DNA of 64,000 nt from Hyphomicrobiales bacterium (GTDB lineage Bacteria > Pseudomonadota > Alphaproteobacteria > Rhizobiales > Rhizobiaceae): contig UCCS01000016.1 in assembly GCA_900470965.1 (NCBI GenBank), forward strand, positions 115,158 through 179,157. Direction: 5' to 3'. Positions 31,795 to 41,609 of this stretch are shown in pieces. A model generated the notes under the pieces. It made no database searches. It was not told the origin of the DNA and saw only the letters and a program-made list of their open reading frames with translations. Position 1 is the stretch's first letter. Every line of letters starts with the position of its first letter. The position numbers and the translations under genes were made by a program.

Positions 31795-34584
31795 ATGGCA
31801 AACGTCAGACAGCGCATCGTGCGGTTTCTCGCCTGGATCGTGGCAGCCGTCGTCGCGCTCGCCGTCATCGCCATCGCTGCGGTTGCGCTCATCGTCTGGT
31901 GGCTGATCGAGCCGGATGCGAGCCAGTTCGGCAATGTTGAGGACGAGGCGAAGACAGTCCATCGCAAGGTCGAGGAATTTCCCGGAGCCGGCGAGCCTTA
32001 CTTCGCGGCAATGGACAAGGGCTTGCTGCTGCCGCCGGCAGCCGGCGCCGATTATTCCGACGAGATCAAGGAGGTCGCAACCGCCACCGGGCTCGATCCG
32101 GAGGCCGTCCGCAAGGCGGCGATCCGCGGACAGAATGCCTGGATCGTCTGGACCGGCGGCAACGACCGTTTCTGGGACTTCGCTGCCAGCGCGACGATCG
32201 GCGCCTTCGATCTCCTGAAGACCATCTCGTCTCATCCGACGATGGCCTATGGCCGCGACAACCGCTTCCGCTATCTCGGGCTCGTCAACGAACCCTGCTT
32301 CGACACTCCGAAGAGCGCTGATCCCGATCATTGGGGGCTGTGGATCGATCAGCGCAAAAAGGACTGCGCGGCCGACAGTTTCGGCGGCAACGCCGAGGCG
32401 GATGCCCGCTATCCCGGCGTGCAGATCGGCTCGCGCGGCACCACGGTCAAGGTGAAGAACGAAGAGAAGAAAATCCCGGTCGGCTCTTATTATGGCGAAC
32501 CGACGGGCGTGATGGGCCTGCGTCTCTTCCCCAATCCTGATTTCGACAGCAAGGCCGCCGAACATTGGGATGCGGTGCGCTATTACACCGATCCCTCCTA
32601 TTACAACGACAAGGATCTCGTGCGTCCCTATCGCGTCGGCATGTCCTGCGCCTTCTGTCATGTCGGTCCCAATCCGATCAATCCGCCGAAGAATGTCGAG
32701 AGCCCGGCATTCCCTGAAATCTCGTCCAATCCCGGCGCCCAATATTTCTGGGTCGACCGCATTTTCTTCTGGAACACCAAACCGCGCGCGACGCCTGGGG
32801 AACCGGCCGAGAACGAGAGGAATTTCCTCTTCCAGCTGTTCCATACGAACCCGCCGGGTTCGCTCGACACATCGCTGGTCTCTTCCGATTACATGAACAA
32901 TCCCCGCACGATGAATGCCGTCTACGACGTCCTGGAGCGGCTGCGCATCGGGGCAAAGACCGGCAAGGAGATCATCAAGGGGGACGAGAAGGACAACAAG
33001 CAGGCGCAGGACTATCCCCAGACCGCGGCCTTCGGTTCCCTCTACGACGAGGCGACCGGCACGGTCGCCTCGATGCGCGTCCTGAAGGACGGCGCCGATT
33101 CCGTCGGCACGCTCGGTGCGCTCAATCGCGTCTATCTCAATATCGGCCTCTTCAGCGAGGAATGGCTGCTGCACTTCCGCCCCTTCCTCGGCGGGCAGAA
33201 GATCTCGCCGATCCGCATCGCCGATGCCGAGAAGAACTCGGTCTACTGGCAGGCCACCGAGGCGATGACGCCTGACATGGCGATATTCTTCCTGGTCGCA
33301 GCCCGCGCCGATCACCTGAAGGATACGCCGGTCGGTGAAAAGGTGCTCGAAGCGCGCGATCCGGCCGAGGTCGAGCGCGGAAAGATCGTCTTTGCCGAAA
33401 ACTGTGCCGCCTGCCATTCGAGCAAGCAGCCGGTGCCGGCGCCGGACCTCGGCGTCGATCAGGGCATCTGCGCAGGCGGCGGTGCCGGCCCGCATTATCG
33501 CGAATGCTGGGACCGCTACTGGGCCTGGGCGCAGTCGGATGCCTTCAAGCACGGCATGGTCAAACTCGTCACGCAAAAGGATGAAAACGGAAAGGATTTC
33601 CTCGACGGCAATTACCTGTCGACGGAACGGCGCGTGCCGATGGATGTCGTGCGCACCAATGCCTGCAGTGCGATCGCCACCAACGGTCTTTCGGGTGACA
33701 TCTGGGACAATTTCACCTCCTCCACCTACAAGTCGCTGCCGCCTCCGCATGAGGTGACGCTCAATCATCCGGTTTCGGGGGCGGCAACGCCGCTACAGGC
33801 GGCAGGCAACGGGCGCGGCTATCTAAGGCCGCCATCGCTCGTCAGCCTCTGGTCGACCGCGCCCTTCCTGCTCAACAATTCCGTTGGCCACGAGGACAGC
33901 TATTACGGGACGGACTATTACAATCAGGACTATGCCGGCGGCTACGGCGCCGGTCGCGGCACCGCCTGCCCGGCGGCGGATGCGGGCGATCCCTATCTGC
34001 CCTGCGTCGAAAACAGGCTTGCGGTCTTCGACCGGTCGATCCGCCAGATGCTCTCGCCGCAAACGCGCCGGATGGATAAGATGACCGAGGCGCCGGTGCC
34101 GGGCTATATCTACCGCACCAGCGCTCCCTCATGCCTCATCGTGCCGCCGGGCTTCGTGCCCGACAAGGTGAAGCCCTTCACCGGCCTGCTGAACAAGGTC
34201 GCCGGCTGGGCCTTCAAGAAGGACGGCTCGATCACCGTCGGCCCCTTCCCAGCCGGTTTCCCTGTTAATGCGCTGACCAACACCGAGCTGTTGCCCGACA
34301 ATGATGAGGAGAGCAAATTCGCCAATTACAAGCGCCTGATCGCCAACGGCCCGGCGCTGATCGGAGCCTTCTCCGAGCTCGGCGGGCAATGCACGCCGGA
34401 GGAACTCGCAGATCCCGCCGTGCTCGCCAAAGCCGAGAAGGTGGTGCGCGACACCAAGCTCATCGATCGCCTGGTGGGCTTGAGCAAATGCCCTGACTAT
34501 GTGGTCAATGGTGGGCACACATTCGGCGCCGATCTCCCGCAATCGGACAAGAATGCCCTGATTTCCTATCTGAAGCAGTTCTGA
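31795..34584 (+). CDS. Large membrane-anchored di-heme cytochrome c protein
   Basis: 929 residues from ATG 31795 with AGGAGGGGG upstream; the frame is open from 31702 but the extension is out of character. A hydrophobic N-terminal anchor (IVAAVVALAVIAIAAVALIVWWL) precedes the periplasmic body. Heme sites are CAFCH at 285-289 and CAACH at 537-541. The region around VGMSCAFCHVGPNPINPP and the later PPSLVSLWSTAPFLLNNSVG resemble the shorter cytochromes, but the protein carries about 400 further residues, including many Tyr/Cys-bearing segments such as YYGTDYYNQDYAGGYGAG. It may be the catalytic member of the operon, with the two smaller cytochromes as carriers. Confidence 0.85.
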   Translation: MANVRQRIVRFLAWIVAAVVALAVIAIAAVALIVWWLIEPDASQFGNVEDEAKTVHRKVEEFPGAGEPYFAAMDKGLLLPPAAGADYSDEIKEVATATGLDPEAVRKAAIRGQNAWIVWTGGNDRFWDFAASATIGAFDLLKTISSHPTMAYGRDNRFRYLGLVNEPCFDTPKSADPDHWGLWIDQRKKDCAADSFGGNAEADARYPGVQIGSRGTTVKVKNEEKKIPVGSYYGEPTGVMGLRLFPNPDFDSKAAEHWDAVRYYTDPSYYNDKDLVRPYRVGMSCAFCHVGPNPINPPKNVESPAFPEISSNPGAQYFWVDRIFFWNTKPRATPGEPAENERNFLFQLFHTNPPGSLDTSLVSSDYMNNPRTMNAVYDVLERLRIGAKTGKEIIKGDEKDNKQAQDYPQTAAFGSLYDEATGTVASMRVLKDGADSVGTLGALNRVYLNIGLFSEEWLLHFRPFLGGQKISPIRIADAEKNSVYWQATEAMTPDMAIFFLVAARADHLKDTPVGEKVLEARDPAEVERGKIVFAENCAACHSSKQPVPAPDLGVDQGICAGGGAGPHYRECWDRYWAWAQSDAFKHGMVKLVTQKDENGKDFLDGNYLSTERRVPMDVVRTNACSAIATNGLSGDIWDNFTSSTYKSLPPPHEVTLNHPVSGAATPLQAAGNGRGYLRPPSLVSLWSTAPFLLNNSVGHEDSYYGTDYYNQDYAGGYGAGRGTACPAADAGDPYLPCVENRLAVFDRSIRQMLSPQTRRMDKMTEAPVPGYIYRTSAPSCLIVPPGFVPDKVKPFTGLLNKVAGWAFKKDGSITVGPFPAGFPVNALTNTELLPDNDEESKFANYKRLIANGPALIGAFSELGGQCTPEELADPAVLAKAEKVVRDTKLIDRLVGLSKCPDYVVNGGHTFGADLPQSDKNALISYLKQF

Positions 34585-34586
34585 CG

Positions 34587-36380
34587 ATGTCCGGCGGGCC
34601 GACTCACGATTATATCGTTATCGGCAGCGGTGCCGGCGGCGCCGTCCTCGCCGCGCGGCTGGCCGAAGAGGGGCGGACGGTGCTCGTCATCGAGGCCGGC
34701 GGCGATCCGCTGGCGAAGGCCGACGACGGCTCCGACATGCCGCTTGCCGATGCCTGTCGCGTGCCTGCCTTTCATGCCTTTGCCTCGGAACATCCCGGCA
34801 TGGCCGAGAACCATTGGGTGCGCCACTACGAAAATCAGGAAATGCAGGAGCGCGACTGGCGCTACAGCAAAGAAAAGGACGGTGTGCTTTATCCACGCGT
34901 GCGCGGGCTCGGCGGCTGCACCGCCCATCATGCGATGATCATCGTGCGGCCCAATCATTGCGACTGGAACCACATCTTTGCGATTACCGGCGACGAAAGC
35001 TGGAAGGCTTCGCACATGCAGGGCTATTTCGAGCGCATCGAGCGCTGCCGCTACCGCTTCTTCCTATGGCGGTGGCTCGCCGCGGCAACAGGCCTCAATC
35101 CGACGGGCCACGGATGGTGGGGGTGGATGACGACGGAGCGGGCCCTGCCACTGCGGGCTCTGCGCGACTGGCCGCTGTGGCGGGCGCTGCTGCGCTGCGT
35201 CGGCGCGGCCGCCGATGCCTTCGGCAAGCGGGGTTCCGACTGGGAGACGACCGAGATCGACCCCAACGACCACCGCAATTGGAACGTCGGCGCCTGCGGC
35301 GTGCGCGTCACACCGCTTTCGACGCGACGCCACACCAGGCAGGGGCCGCGCGAGCGGCTGCTCGACGTGATGAAGCGGCACCCCGACCGCCTGACGCTTC
35401 GTCTGAACACTCTGGTCACGCGCATCGAATTTGACGGCAAGCGCGCGGTCGCGGTTCGCTGCATTAACGGGGAGGGGCGCGAGGAAGTCATTCGGGCCGG
35501 CCGCGAGATCATCCTGTCAGGCGGCGCCTTCGCCTCGCCCCAGCTTCTGATGCTCTCCGGCATTGGCGATCCCGGCCATCTCGACGAGCACAATATTCCC
35601 GTCGTCGAGGCGCTTCCAGGCGTCGGGCGGAACCTGCAGGACCGCTACGAGGTCGGTGTCGTCAGCCGGATGAACGAACCCTGGTCGGCCCTCAAGGGCG
35701 TCACCTATACGACGGGCGACGCCCATTACCAGCGGTGGCGCAGATTTCGCATCGGCAACTATACGAGCAACGGTGTCATGTTTTCCCTGACGCTTAAATC
35801 CCGCGACACGCTGAGCGAACCAGACCTGCATTGCTTTTCGCTGCTGGCCGATTTCCGCGGCTATTATCCTCGCTATTCCGAGCGCATCCGCAAGCCTGAT
35901 TACATGACCTGGGCGATCCTCAAGGCCTATACCGAAAACCAGGGCGGAACGGTGCGGTTGAGAAGCGCCGATCCCGCGGCCCTGCCTGCTGTCATGTTTC
36001 ATTCCTTCTTCGAGGGAACAGGCAATTACGACCTCGATCTCGACGCCGTCGTCCATGCCATCCGTTTCGTAAGAAAGGTCAACGATGCGATGGACGCTCC
36101 GATCGCAAGCGAAGAGGAGCCCGGCCGGCAGAACGAGAGCGACGAGGCGCTTCGCCGCTATGTCGCGGAAAACGCCTGGGGCCACCATGCCTGCGGCACC
36201 TGCGCCATCGGCCCCCGGGAAGATGGCGGCGTGCTCGACAGCCGCTTCAGGGTGCACGGCATCGAAGGCCTGCGCGTCGTTGACGCTTCGGTCTTTCCCC
36301 GCATTCCCGGCTACTTCCTTGCCACTGCCGTCTACATGGTCGCCGAGAAGGCGGCCGATGTCATTCTCACCGACAGCTGA
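34587..36380 (+). CDS. GMC-family FAD oxidoreductase
   Basis: 597 residues starting two bases after the previous stop. The N-terminal FAD-binding loop is YIVIGSGAGGAVLAARLAEE with the acidic end VLVIEAGG; GLGGCTAHHAMIIVRP is the GMC signature 1 region and the second signature reads GGAFASPQLLMLSGIG. The C-terminal catalytic block HACGTCAIGPREDGG carries the His pair characteristic of the family, then VVDASVFPRIPGYF. GMC enzymes oxidise alcohols, sugars or sterols with FAD. No signal peptide is seen, so it may work at the cytoplasmic face or be exported with a partner. Context suggests that it feeds electrons into the cytochromes or processes their product. Confidence 0.92.
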   Translation: MSGGPTHDYIVIGSGAGGAVLAARLAEEGRTVLVIEAGGDPLAKADDGSDMPLADACRVPAFHAFASEHPGMAENHWVRHYENQEMQERDWRYSKEKDGVLYPRVRGLGGCTAHHAMIIVRPNHCDWNHIFAITGDESWKASHMQGYFERIERCRYRFFLWRWLAAATGLNPTGHGWWGWMTTERALPLRALRDWPLWRALLRCVGAAADAFGKRGSDWETTEIDPNDHRNWNVGACGVRVTPLSTRRHTRQGPRERLLDVMKRHPDRLTLRLNTLVTRIEFDGKRAVAVRCINGEGREEVIRAGREIILSGGAFASPQLLMLSGIGDPGHLDEHNIPVVEALPGVGRNLQDRYEVGVVSRMNEPWSALKGVTYTTGDAHYQRWRRFRIGNYTSNGVMFSLTLKSRDTLSEPDLHCFSLLADFRGYYPRYSERIRKPDYMTWAILKAYTENQGGTVRLRSADPAALPAVMFHSFFEGTGNYDLDLDAVVHAIRFVRKVNDAMDAPIASEEEPGRQNESDEALRRYVAENAWGHHACGTCAIGPREDGGVLDSRFRVHGIEGLRVVDASVFPRIPGYFLATAVYMVAEKAADVILTDS

Positions 36381-36394
36381 CTGGAAACACGCTG

Positions 36395-39289
36395 ATGAGC
36401 GAACACCCCATCCATCGGGAAGCCAGCATCTACAATTGGCTCGGCGAACGCGTCCGGGGCTTCGTTCGATGGTGGCGGGAATTCGATGCCTGGCTGAACC
36501 AGCCGCTGCCGAAGGGGCGGCGCCTCGCGTGGCGATGGCTCGCGCCCGACGGCTATGCCTGGTTTGTGCCGCTGCTCGCGGGCATTCTGACCCTTGCCAT
36601 GGCGCTCGGTCCGACCGTCGAGATGCGCTGGGGCAATCTCGGTCTGCTTGCGATCGGGTTCGCGCTTCTTTTCCTGCTGCATGCGGCAGCTAGCCGGCGA
36701 GCGGTCTTCAACCAGTATCTGCTTGCCGGACAGCTGGTGATCCTTGCGGCCCTCGCCGCGCTTCTCATCATCAATTCGCGCCCGGAAACCTACGGTATGA
36801 TGACGGCGCGGCCCCGCCTGCATATCGGCGCCGCGATCGTCTGCGCACTCGTGCTTGCGCTGCCGGCGGCCTGGATGCTCTCGCGGTGCCTATTCCGCTC
36901 CAATGCAGGCGGCGGGCTTGCCGACAGCCTGCCTAAAGTGGAGCTTTTCTTGCCCAAGAATCGCTACGATTTCATGGGCCGCGGACCGATTGCCGCTCTG
37001 GTGTCGGCCCTTGTCATCGCCCCGATCCGCTATCCGGTCGAATTGCTTCTGCCCGGATCGCTGCTCACCCTGTTCGTGCCCGATCACCATCTCTGGTACG
37101 CTTTCTTGGTGACCGGTGTTGCCGCATGGATCGCCCTTTTCCTCGGCATCCTGTTCGATCGGTTGATGGAAATCCTGCAGACGATCGGGCGTCTTTTCTT
37201 CATTGGCCCGCAGCGGGTCATCAGCGTTCTCGTCATTGTCGTCGCAGTGCTTCGCCTCGCTGACGTCCATTACATCACCTATCTCTTCAATGCCGGCTCC
37301 GAAGGCTACGGCAACACGACTCTCATGCGCTATATCGCCTTCGCCTATGCCGTCGCCTGGTACTATGCCTTCTGGTGCGATCACTTCGTCGCGCGCCGGC
37401 TCATGCGTCTCATGGACAGGGAGCAGCAAGCGATCACTCCGGTCGAAATCGCTTACGACTATGAAGGCAGCGAGACCTTGAGCACGGTCCGCAACCAAGG
37501 CCGCGCGATCGCGCTGCATGGCGCGGGGCGCCTGAAGATCGAGGGCCGCTATGAGGATCAGTATCAGCGGCAGACCAAGGCCGCGTCTGACCGGGCGATC
37601 CAGTTCATGACGCCGGCGGAAGTGCTCGCGCAGTTTCGTGCCCAGCTGGAGCGCCTGCCCGCCGAGCAGGCGCCGGCCGGGGATCTGCTTGCGAGCCTGC
37701 GCAATTTCCAGCGCTCGACGCTCGTCTATCCCGCCCTCGTCGGCGCGCTGGCTTATGGCCTCATCGGCGGTCCTGCTGTCTTCAGTTTCCTGCGGGCGAT
37801 CCAGCCTCCGGAACTTGCAATCCGCTCCGAACGACATGTGGGCAAGCAGCCCGCATCATTCCTATTCGAAAGCGGCCAACCCAACGGCGGCTGCGGTCCG
37901 CTCCAGCCCACAACGCCGAGAGTTGCAGTTATCGCCTCCGGTGGCGGCACGCGTGCGGCGATCTACACGGCCTCGCTGCTGCGGGGGCTGGCCGAGCACG
38001 ACCAGATCTGCAACGTTGTGCTTGTCAGTGGCGTCTCTGGTGGCAGCGCTGCGCTCGGCTATTTCGCGCTTCATGAGCAGGAGCTTCGTCGGCCACGTGA
38101 CAGCATGGACGCCAAGGCATGGGATGATTTTTCGCAAGCCATGGCGCTGCCCTTCATCGAACAGGTGATCGACAGTGCGAGCGATATGCGCTTCGCCTTC
38201 GGGCGCTGGCATTGGGCGTCCTCGGCCTGCCGTGAAGCTCAAAGGCCGGAGGAGGACGTGACGGGCTGGGTACCGGCACGCTCGAGATTGGGCGCGATTC
38301 TCGCTGAATCCTTCGTCTGTCATATGGGTGCCGGGACGATGGGAGCGCCGTCCTTCGGCCTGATGCTCAACACCGCGATCGTCGGATCTTTTTCCGATGA
38401 CAGCCCCTCCTGCCAAGCCGATCGGAGCCTTTCGCTTCCCGAGAGAGCGACGCGCTGCCGCCAATTTCTGGATGCCGCCCAGGCGGGCGGGCGGCTGGTG
38501 CTGACCAATCTTGCCGCGCCTGCGTCTCCGCCTGACGACGGATCGCTGCACATGCAGCTCGTCACACTCGACAATGCGGACATGTCGATCGCGCGCGCCG
38601 CAGCCCTGAGCGCAAACTTTCCGCCGGTCTTTCCCGATGCTGCAATCGACATCGAAGTATCCGGAGAAGCAAGGACACGATACTGGGTGACCGATGGCGG
38701 AGCGGTCGAAAACCGTGGCGCCATGACGCTCTACTACGCCATCCGCAATGCGTTCCACTCAGCGCCGCAATCACCGCAGACGCTGCCGCCGCTGCACGTC
38801 GTCATCGCCGATGTTTCAGCACCTGCCGGCCGCTATAGCGAGAGCTTCGGGTTTGGCTCGGTGCTTGGCGCCGGGGGCCAGTTGGGCCTCGGCCTCGAGA
38901 CGGAGCTTCGCACGGCGATCGAGAAGCTCTATTGCGATCATAATTCTGAAGTCAGCATCCACGAGATCACCATGCCGCGTGTTTTACGAGATGGCGGAAT
39001 CGGGACGCATTGGCTGCTTCCCAACTCGCTCTCGTTCACCAATCCCAAGAGCTTATCGGAGACCGAGATCCTGTCTGCCCGAGACGTCGAAACGCTGGTT
39101 CTGGCGCTGCATAGCGATGTCGCGGAAACCTATCAGGACGAGGCCGCAACCAAGAAAGTCAAACTTTGGGCTCAGCAGGACGACGTCACAAAGCATGACG
39201 AGCGGTGGAGGGATCTTCTGGCCAGTCTCGCGGAAGCAGGAGGCAAACACGGTTGCCGGGACATTCAGGGAGGAATGACGGGGCAATAG
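36395..39289 (+). CDS. Multi-helix membrane domain fused to patatin-like lipase/acylhydrolase
   Basis: 964 residues. Residues about 55-330 contain eight or so hydrophobic helices separated by charged loops. Residues about 510-780 form a patatin domain: oxyanion loop SGGGTRA at 515-521, nucleophile elbow GVSGG with Ser548, and TDGGAVENRG with Asp767 completing the Ser-Asp dyad. Patatins hydrolyse acyl esters of phospholipids or other lipids. Fusion with a polytopic membrane domain is uncommon and would place the hydrolase at the inner membrane. It is the last gene of the redox operon, 14 bases after the GMC gene, so an ester or lipid substrate of the pathway is plausible. Confidence 0.85.
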   Translation: MSEHPIHREASIYNWLGERVRGFVRWWREFDAWLNQPLPKGRRLAWRWLAPDGYAWFVPLLAGILTLAMALGPTVEMRWGNLGLLAIGFALLFLLHAAASRRAVFNQYLLAGQLVILAALAALLIINSRPETYGMMTARPRLHIGAAIVCALVLALPAAWMLSRCLFRSNAGGGLADSLPKVELFLPKNRYDFMGRGPIAALVSALVIAPIRYPVELLLPGSLLTLFVPDHHLWYAFLVTGVAAWIALFLGILFDRLMEILQTIGRLFFIGPQRVISVLVIVVAVLRLADVHYITYLFNAGSEGYGNTTLMRYIAFAYAVAWYYAFWCDHFVARRLMRLMDREQQAITPVEIAYDYEGSETLSTVRNQGRAIALHGAGRLKIEGRYEDQYQRQTKAASDRAIQFMTPAEVLAQFRAQLERLPAEQAPAGDLLASLRNFQRSTLVYPALVGALAYGLIGGPAVFSFLRAIQPPELAIRSERHVGKQPASFLFESGQPNGGCGPLQPTTPRVAVIASGGGTRAAIYTASLLRGLAEHDQICNVVLVSGVSGGSAALGYFALHEQELRRPRDSMDAKAWDDFSQAMALPFIEQVIDSASDMRFAFGRWHWASSACREAQRPEEDVTGWVPARSRLGAILAESFVCHMGAGTMGAPSFGLMLNTAIVGSFSDDSPSCQADRSLSLPERATRCRQFLDAAQAGGRLVLTNLAAPASPPDDGSLHMQLVTLDNADMSIARAAALSANFPPVFPDAAIDIEVSGEARTRYWVTDGGAVENRGAMTLYYAIRNAFHSAPQSPQTLPPLHVVIADVSAPAGRYSESFGFGSVLGAGGQLGLGLETELRTAIEKLYCDHNSEVSIHEITMPRVLRDGGIGTHWLLPNSLSFTNPKSLSETEILSARDVETLVLALHSDVAETYQDEAATKKVKLWAQQDDVTKHDERWRDLLASLAEAGGKHGCRDIQGGMTGQ

Positions 39290-39420
39290 AAAAGGCAAGC
39301 CGGTGTCGCTGGCTCTCGGTTTGATCTAACACAGTGCTCGACAAAAATGTGGTTGTCCGTAGTTACGGCGAAGACATAGGTAGCGGAACCCACCTTCCGA
39401 GAGATCGTCCGCGGCATGCT

Positions 39421-40440
39421 TCATCCGGCGAGTTGCAGCACAACCTTTCCGAAACGGGAAGCGGCTGAGAAATAGCGCATCGAATTTGCAACGTCTGTCC
39501 AATCGAATACACGATCGATTGCCGGCTTGAGGTCGAGGGCTTCTATGGCCCGGTTCATGGCTTCGAAGGATTCACGCGATCCGACAGGAATGCCGCGAAC
39601 GTCTATTTGTTTTCGAAAGATATCGAGAGGATTGATCGTGCCCTGTATGCCACCAAGGTAGCCGATCACATTGATCTGGCCGCGACGGGATGCCGCCTTT
39701 AGCGACTGCTCAAAGCTTTTTGGTCCTCCGACCTCGATGATGTGGTCGACGCCACGACCGTCAGTCATATCGAGAACGGCGGCAGACCATTCCGGTGTGC
39801 GTCGATAGTTGATCCCACCAAATGCACCGAGACCCTTTGCGCGTTCCAGCTTTTCGTCGCTGCTGGAGGTGACGATCACACGAGCGCCGCTCGCGCGGGC
39901 GAACTGCAGTGCAAAAAGCGATACCGCACCGGTTCCCTGGACAAGAACGGTTTCTCCAGCCCTGATGTGCCCCTCCGTTACAAGGGCTTGCCACGCCGTA
40001 ACGGCGGCGCACGGCAAGGTCGACGCTTCAATATCGCTCAGATTGCGCGGCGCGAAAACGGCTGCTTGTTCATCGAGAATTGCATATTCCGAAAGAAGCC
40101 CGTCGAGCGGGCCGCCGCGTTGGTAGGACGGTTCTGCCATCCGAAAGGAACCGCCGGTCCAGCGTTGCCAGAACGTGCTGCAGACCCTGTCGCCGATTTT
40201 GAAACGAGTTACGTCACGACCGACGGCAATCACCTCGCCGACGCCGTCCGACAAGGGGATGAGCGGCAGCCTGAATGCCGTATGATAATGTCCCTGCGCA
40301 ATTTCGAGATCCCGATAGTTGAGCGCCGTTGCCTTGACGCGGATCAGGATTTCCTGGCGCTGGGGCTGTGGCATCGGGCGCTCTTGCAGTGTCAGATTGT
40401 CGAGGCTGCCTGCCTCGGTGAGGACGATCGCTTTCATCAT
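39421..40440 (-). CDS. NAD(P)-dependent alcohol dehydrogenase/quinone oxidoreductase (MDR family)
   Basis: 339 residues from the ATG at 40440, preceded by GGAGA; upstream in-frame ATG at 40536 would overlap the divergent LysR gene and looks non-coding. The GroES-like N-terminal domain (ATALNYRDLEIAQGHY, PLSDGVGEVIAVG) is followed by a Rossmann domain with VLVQGTGAVSLFALQFARASGA. The cysteine set for a structural zinc is absent and the catalytic Zn ligands are not evident, so it resembles the zinc-independent QOR branch. It probably reduces a quinone or enone, or oxidises an alcohol. It is divergent from the LysR regulator at 40529, which likely controls it. Confidence 0.85.
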   Translation of the reverse strand: MMKAIVLTEAGSLDNLTLQERPMPQPQRQEILIRVKATALNYRDLEIAQGHYHTAFRLPLIPLSDGVGEVIAVGRDVTRFKIGDRVCSTFWQRWTGGSFRMAEPSYQRGGPLDGLLSEYAILDEQAAVFAPRNLSDIEASTLPCAAVTAWQALVTEGHIRAGETVLVQGTGAVSLFALQFARASGARVIVTSSSDEKLERAKGLGAFGGINYRRTPEWSAAVLDMTDGRGVDHIIEVGGPKSFEQSLKAASRRGQINVIGYLGGIQGTINPLDIFRKQIDVRGIPVGSRESFEAMNRAIEALDLKPAIDRVFDWTDVANSMRYFSAASRFGKVVLQLAG

Positions 40441-40528
40441 ATTTCTCCGGGTTGATTTATCCGTGCCCGCAAAATGACCTTGATATCCGTGATACTCAAA
40501 TTCATAATATGCAAAATAAGTATGTGGA

Positions 40529-41407
40529 ATGAACATGTTTGACGAGATGCGGACATTCGTGATGTTTGCCGATGAAGGATCGGTTCAAAGGGTCGCGCAA
40601 CGTTTGCCGCTGACCCAGCCAGCCGTCAGTCGTCAGATCCAGAGATTTGAACAGGCACTCGGCGTCACGCTGCTCGACCGTCGGCAGAAGCCGCCGGTTC
40701 TGACGCCGGCAGGACGTGAAGTGCTGGCTCGTAGTCGCGATATTCTGACTGCTTTCGAGAACATGAAGGCCGTTGTGGCGGCGCCGGAGGCGCATGGCCT
40801 TTTCCGGCTCGGCGTGGCCAAGGGCCTTGCGCATGACAGTCTCGCCGGAGAACTCGGCTCGGTGACGGCATGTTTTCCTAAGGTGTCGATGCGGCTGAAA
40901 TCGCAATGGAGCCAGGAACTTGTCGAGCAGTTCCGGTTGGGGCATCTCGATGCCGCCATCGTGTTATCCGAGCGATCCCGATATCCGCACGCCGAAAATA
41001 TCGGCGACGAAAAACTGATCGTCATCGGTGCCAGCGGAACCAGCAGAGCCGATGATCCAGCGAACAGGACGTGGATATTGAGCCCAGAACCCTGCGACGC
41101 TCGCCGTTGTCTCGCAGAGTTGTTGGCCGGCCAGCGCCAGCCCCTGACGATTGCGGCCGAAATTGAGGATGCAGGTATGCAGCTCGCGCTGGTGCGCAGG
41201 GGCTTCGGTCTCGGGTTGATGCCCAGACGCCTGTTTGAAAGCTCGCCGCCACATGGCATCGAGAGGGTCAACATAAGCGACCAGGATATGCATCTGGACG
41301 TCGTGATGCTGCGCTCTCCGCATCTTGGATCCATGTCGAAGGTTGCCGATGCGATTTCGGCCGTTGCGCGCAGTTTTATCACTGGCACGCAACCCGAAAT
41401 CAGCTAG
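40529..41407 (+). CDS. LysR-family transcriptional regulator
   Basis: 292 residues; starts at 40529, with a second ATG at 40535 also possible. The winged HTH reads DEGSVQRVAQRLPLTQPAVSRQIQRFEQALGV, followed by TLLDRRQKPPVLTPAGREVL. The C-terminal periplasmic-binding-like sensor domain spans about residues 90-290. The protein lies 88 bases from the divergent dehydrogenase, the typical arrangement for a LysR regulator that activates its neighbour in response to the enzyme's substrate. The ligand is unknown. The dehydrogenase and this gene appear to form a self-contained unit separate from the redox operon upstream. Confidence 0.9.
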   Translation: MNMFDEMRTFVMFADEGSVQRVAQRLPLTQPAVSRQIQRFEQALGVTLLDRRQKPPVLTPAGREVLARSRDILTAFENMKAVVAAPEAHGLFRLGVAKGLAHDSLAGELGSVTACFPKVSMRLKSQWSQELVEQFRLGHLDAAIVLSERSRYPHAENIGDEKLIVIGASGTSRADDPANRTWILSPEPCDARRCLAELLAGQRQPLTIAAEIEDAGMQLALVRRGFGLGLMPRRLFESSPPHGIERVNISDQDMHLDVVMLRSPHLGSMSKVADAISAVARSFITGTQPEIS

Positions 41408-41609
41408 ACCTACGTTCTGAGGAAGCCCCCCGAGCTCACCGGATCTTCCGCCTCACGCATCATCATCCGGGCAAGCGGCGTCAACCGCTTCAGCAGCGTC
41501 CATCCGGAAAAAGCGTAATAAGATCTGATCGTCTGGAGACCGGAGTCAGATGGGGCCGCCTTGAGACTCTAGAATAGCCTAAAGTAAAAAAGGGCCGCCC
41601 TCAGCCGGA

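Noticed and set aside
31765..33768. 667-codon minus-strand ORF
   Set aside because: Antisense shadow of the large di-heme cytochrome; amino-acid composition is Arg/Gly/Ile-biased with no motifs, and the plus strand has the heme sites.
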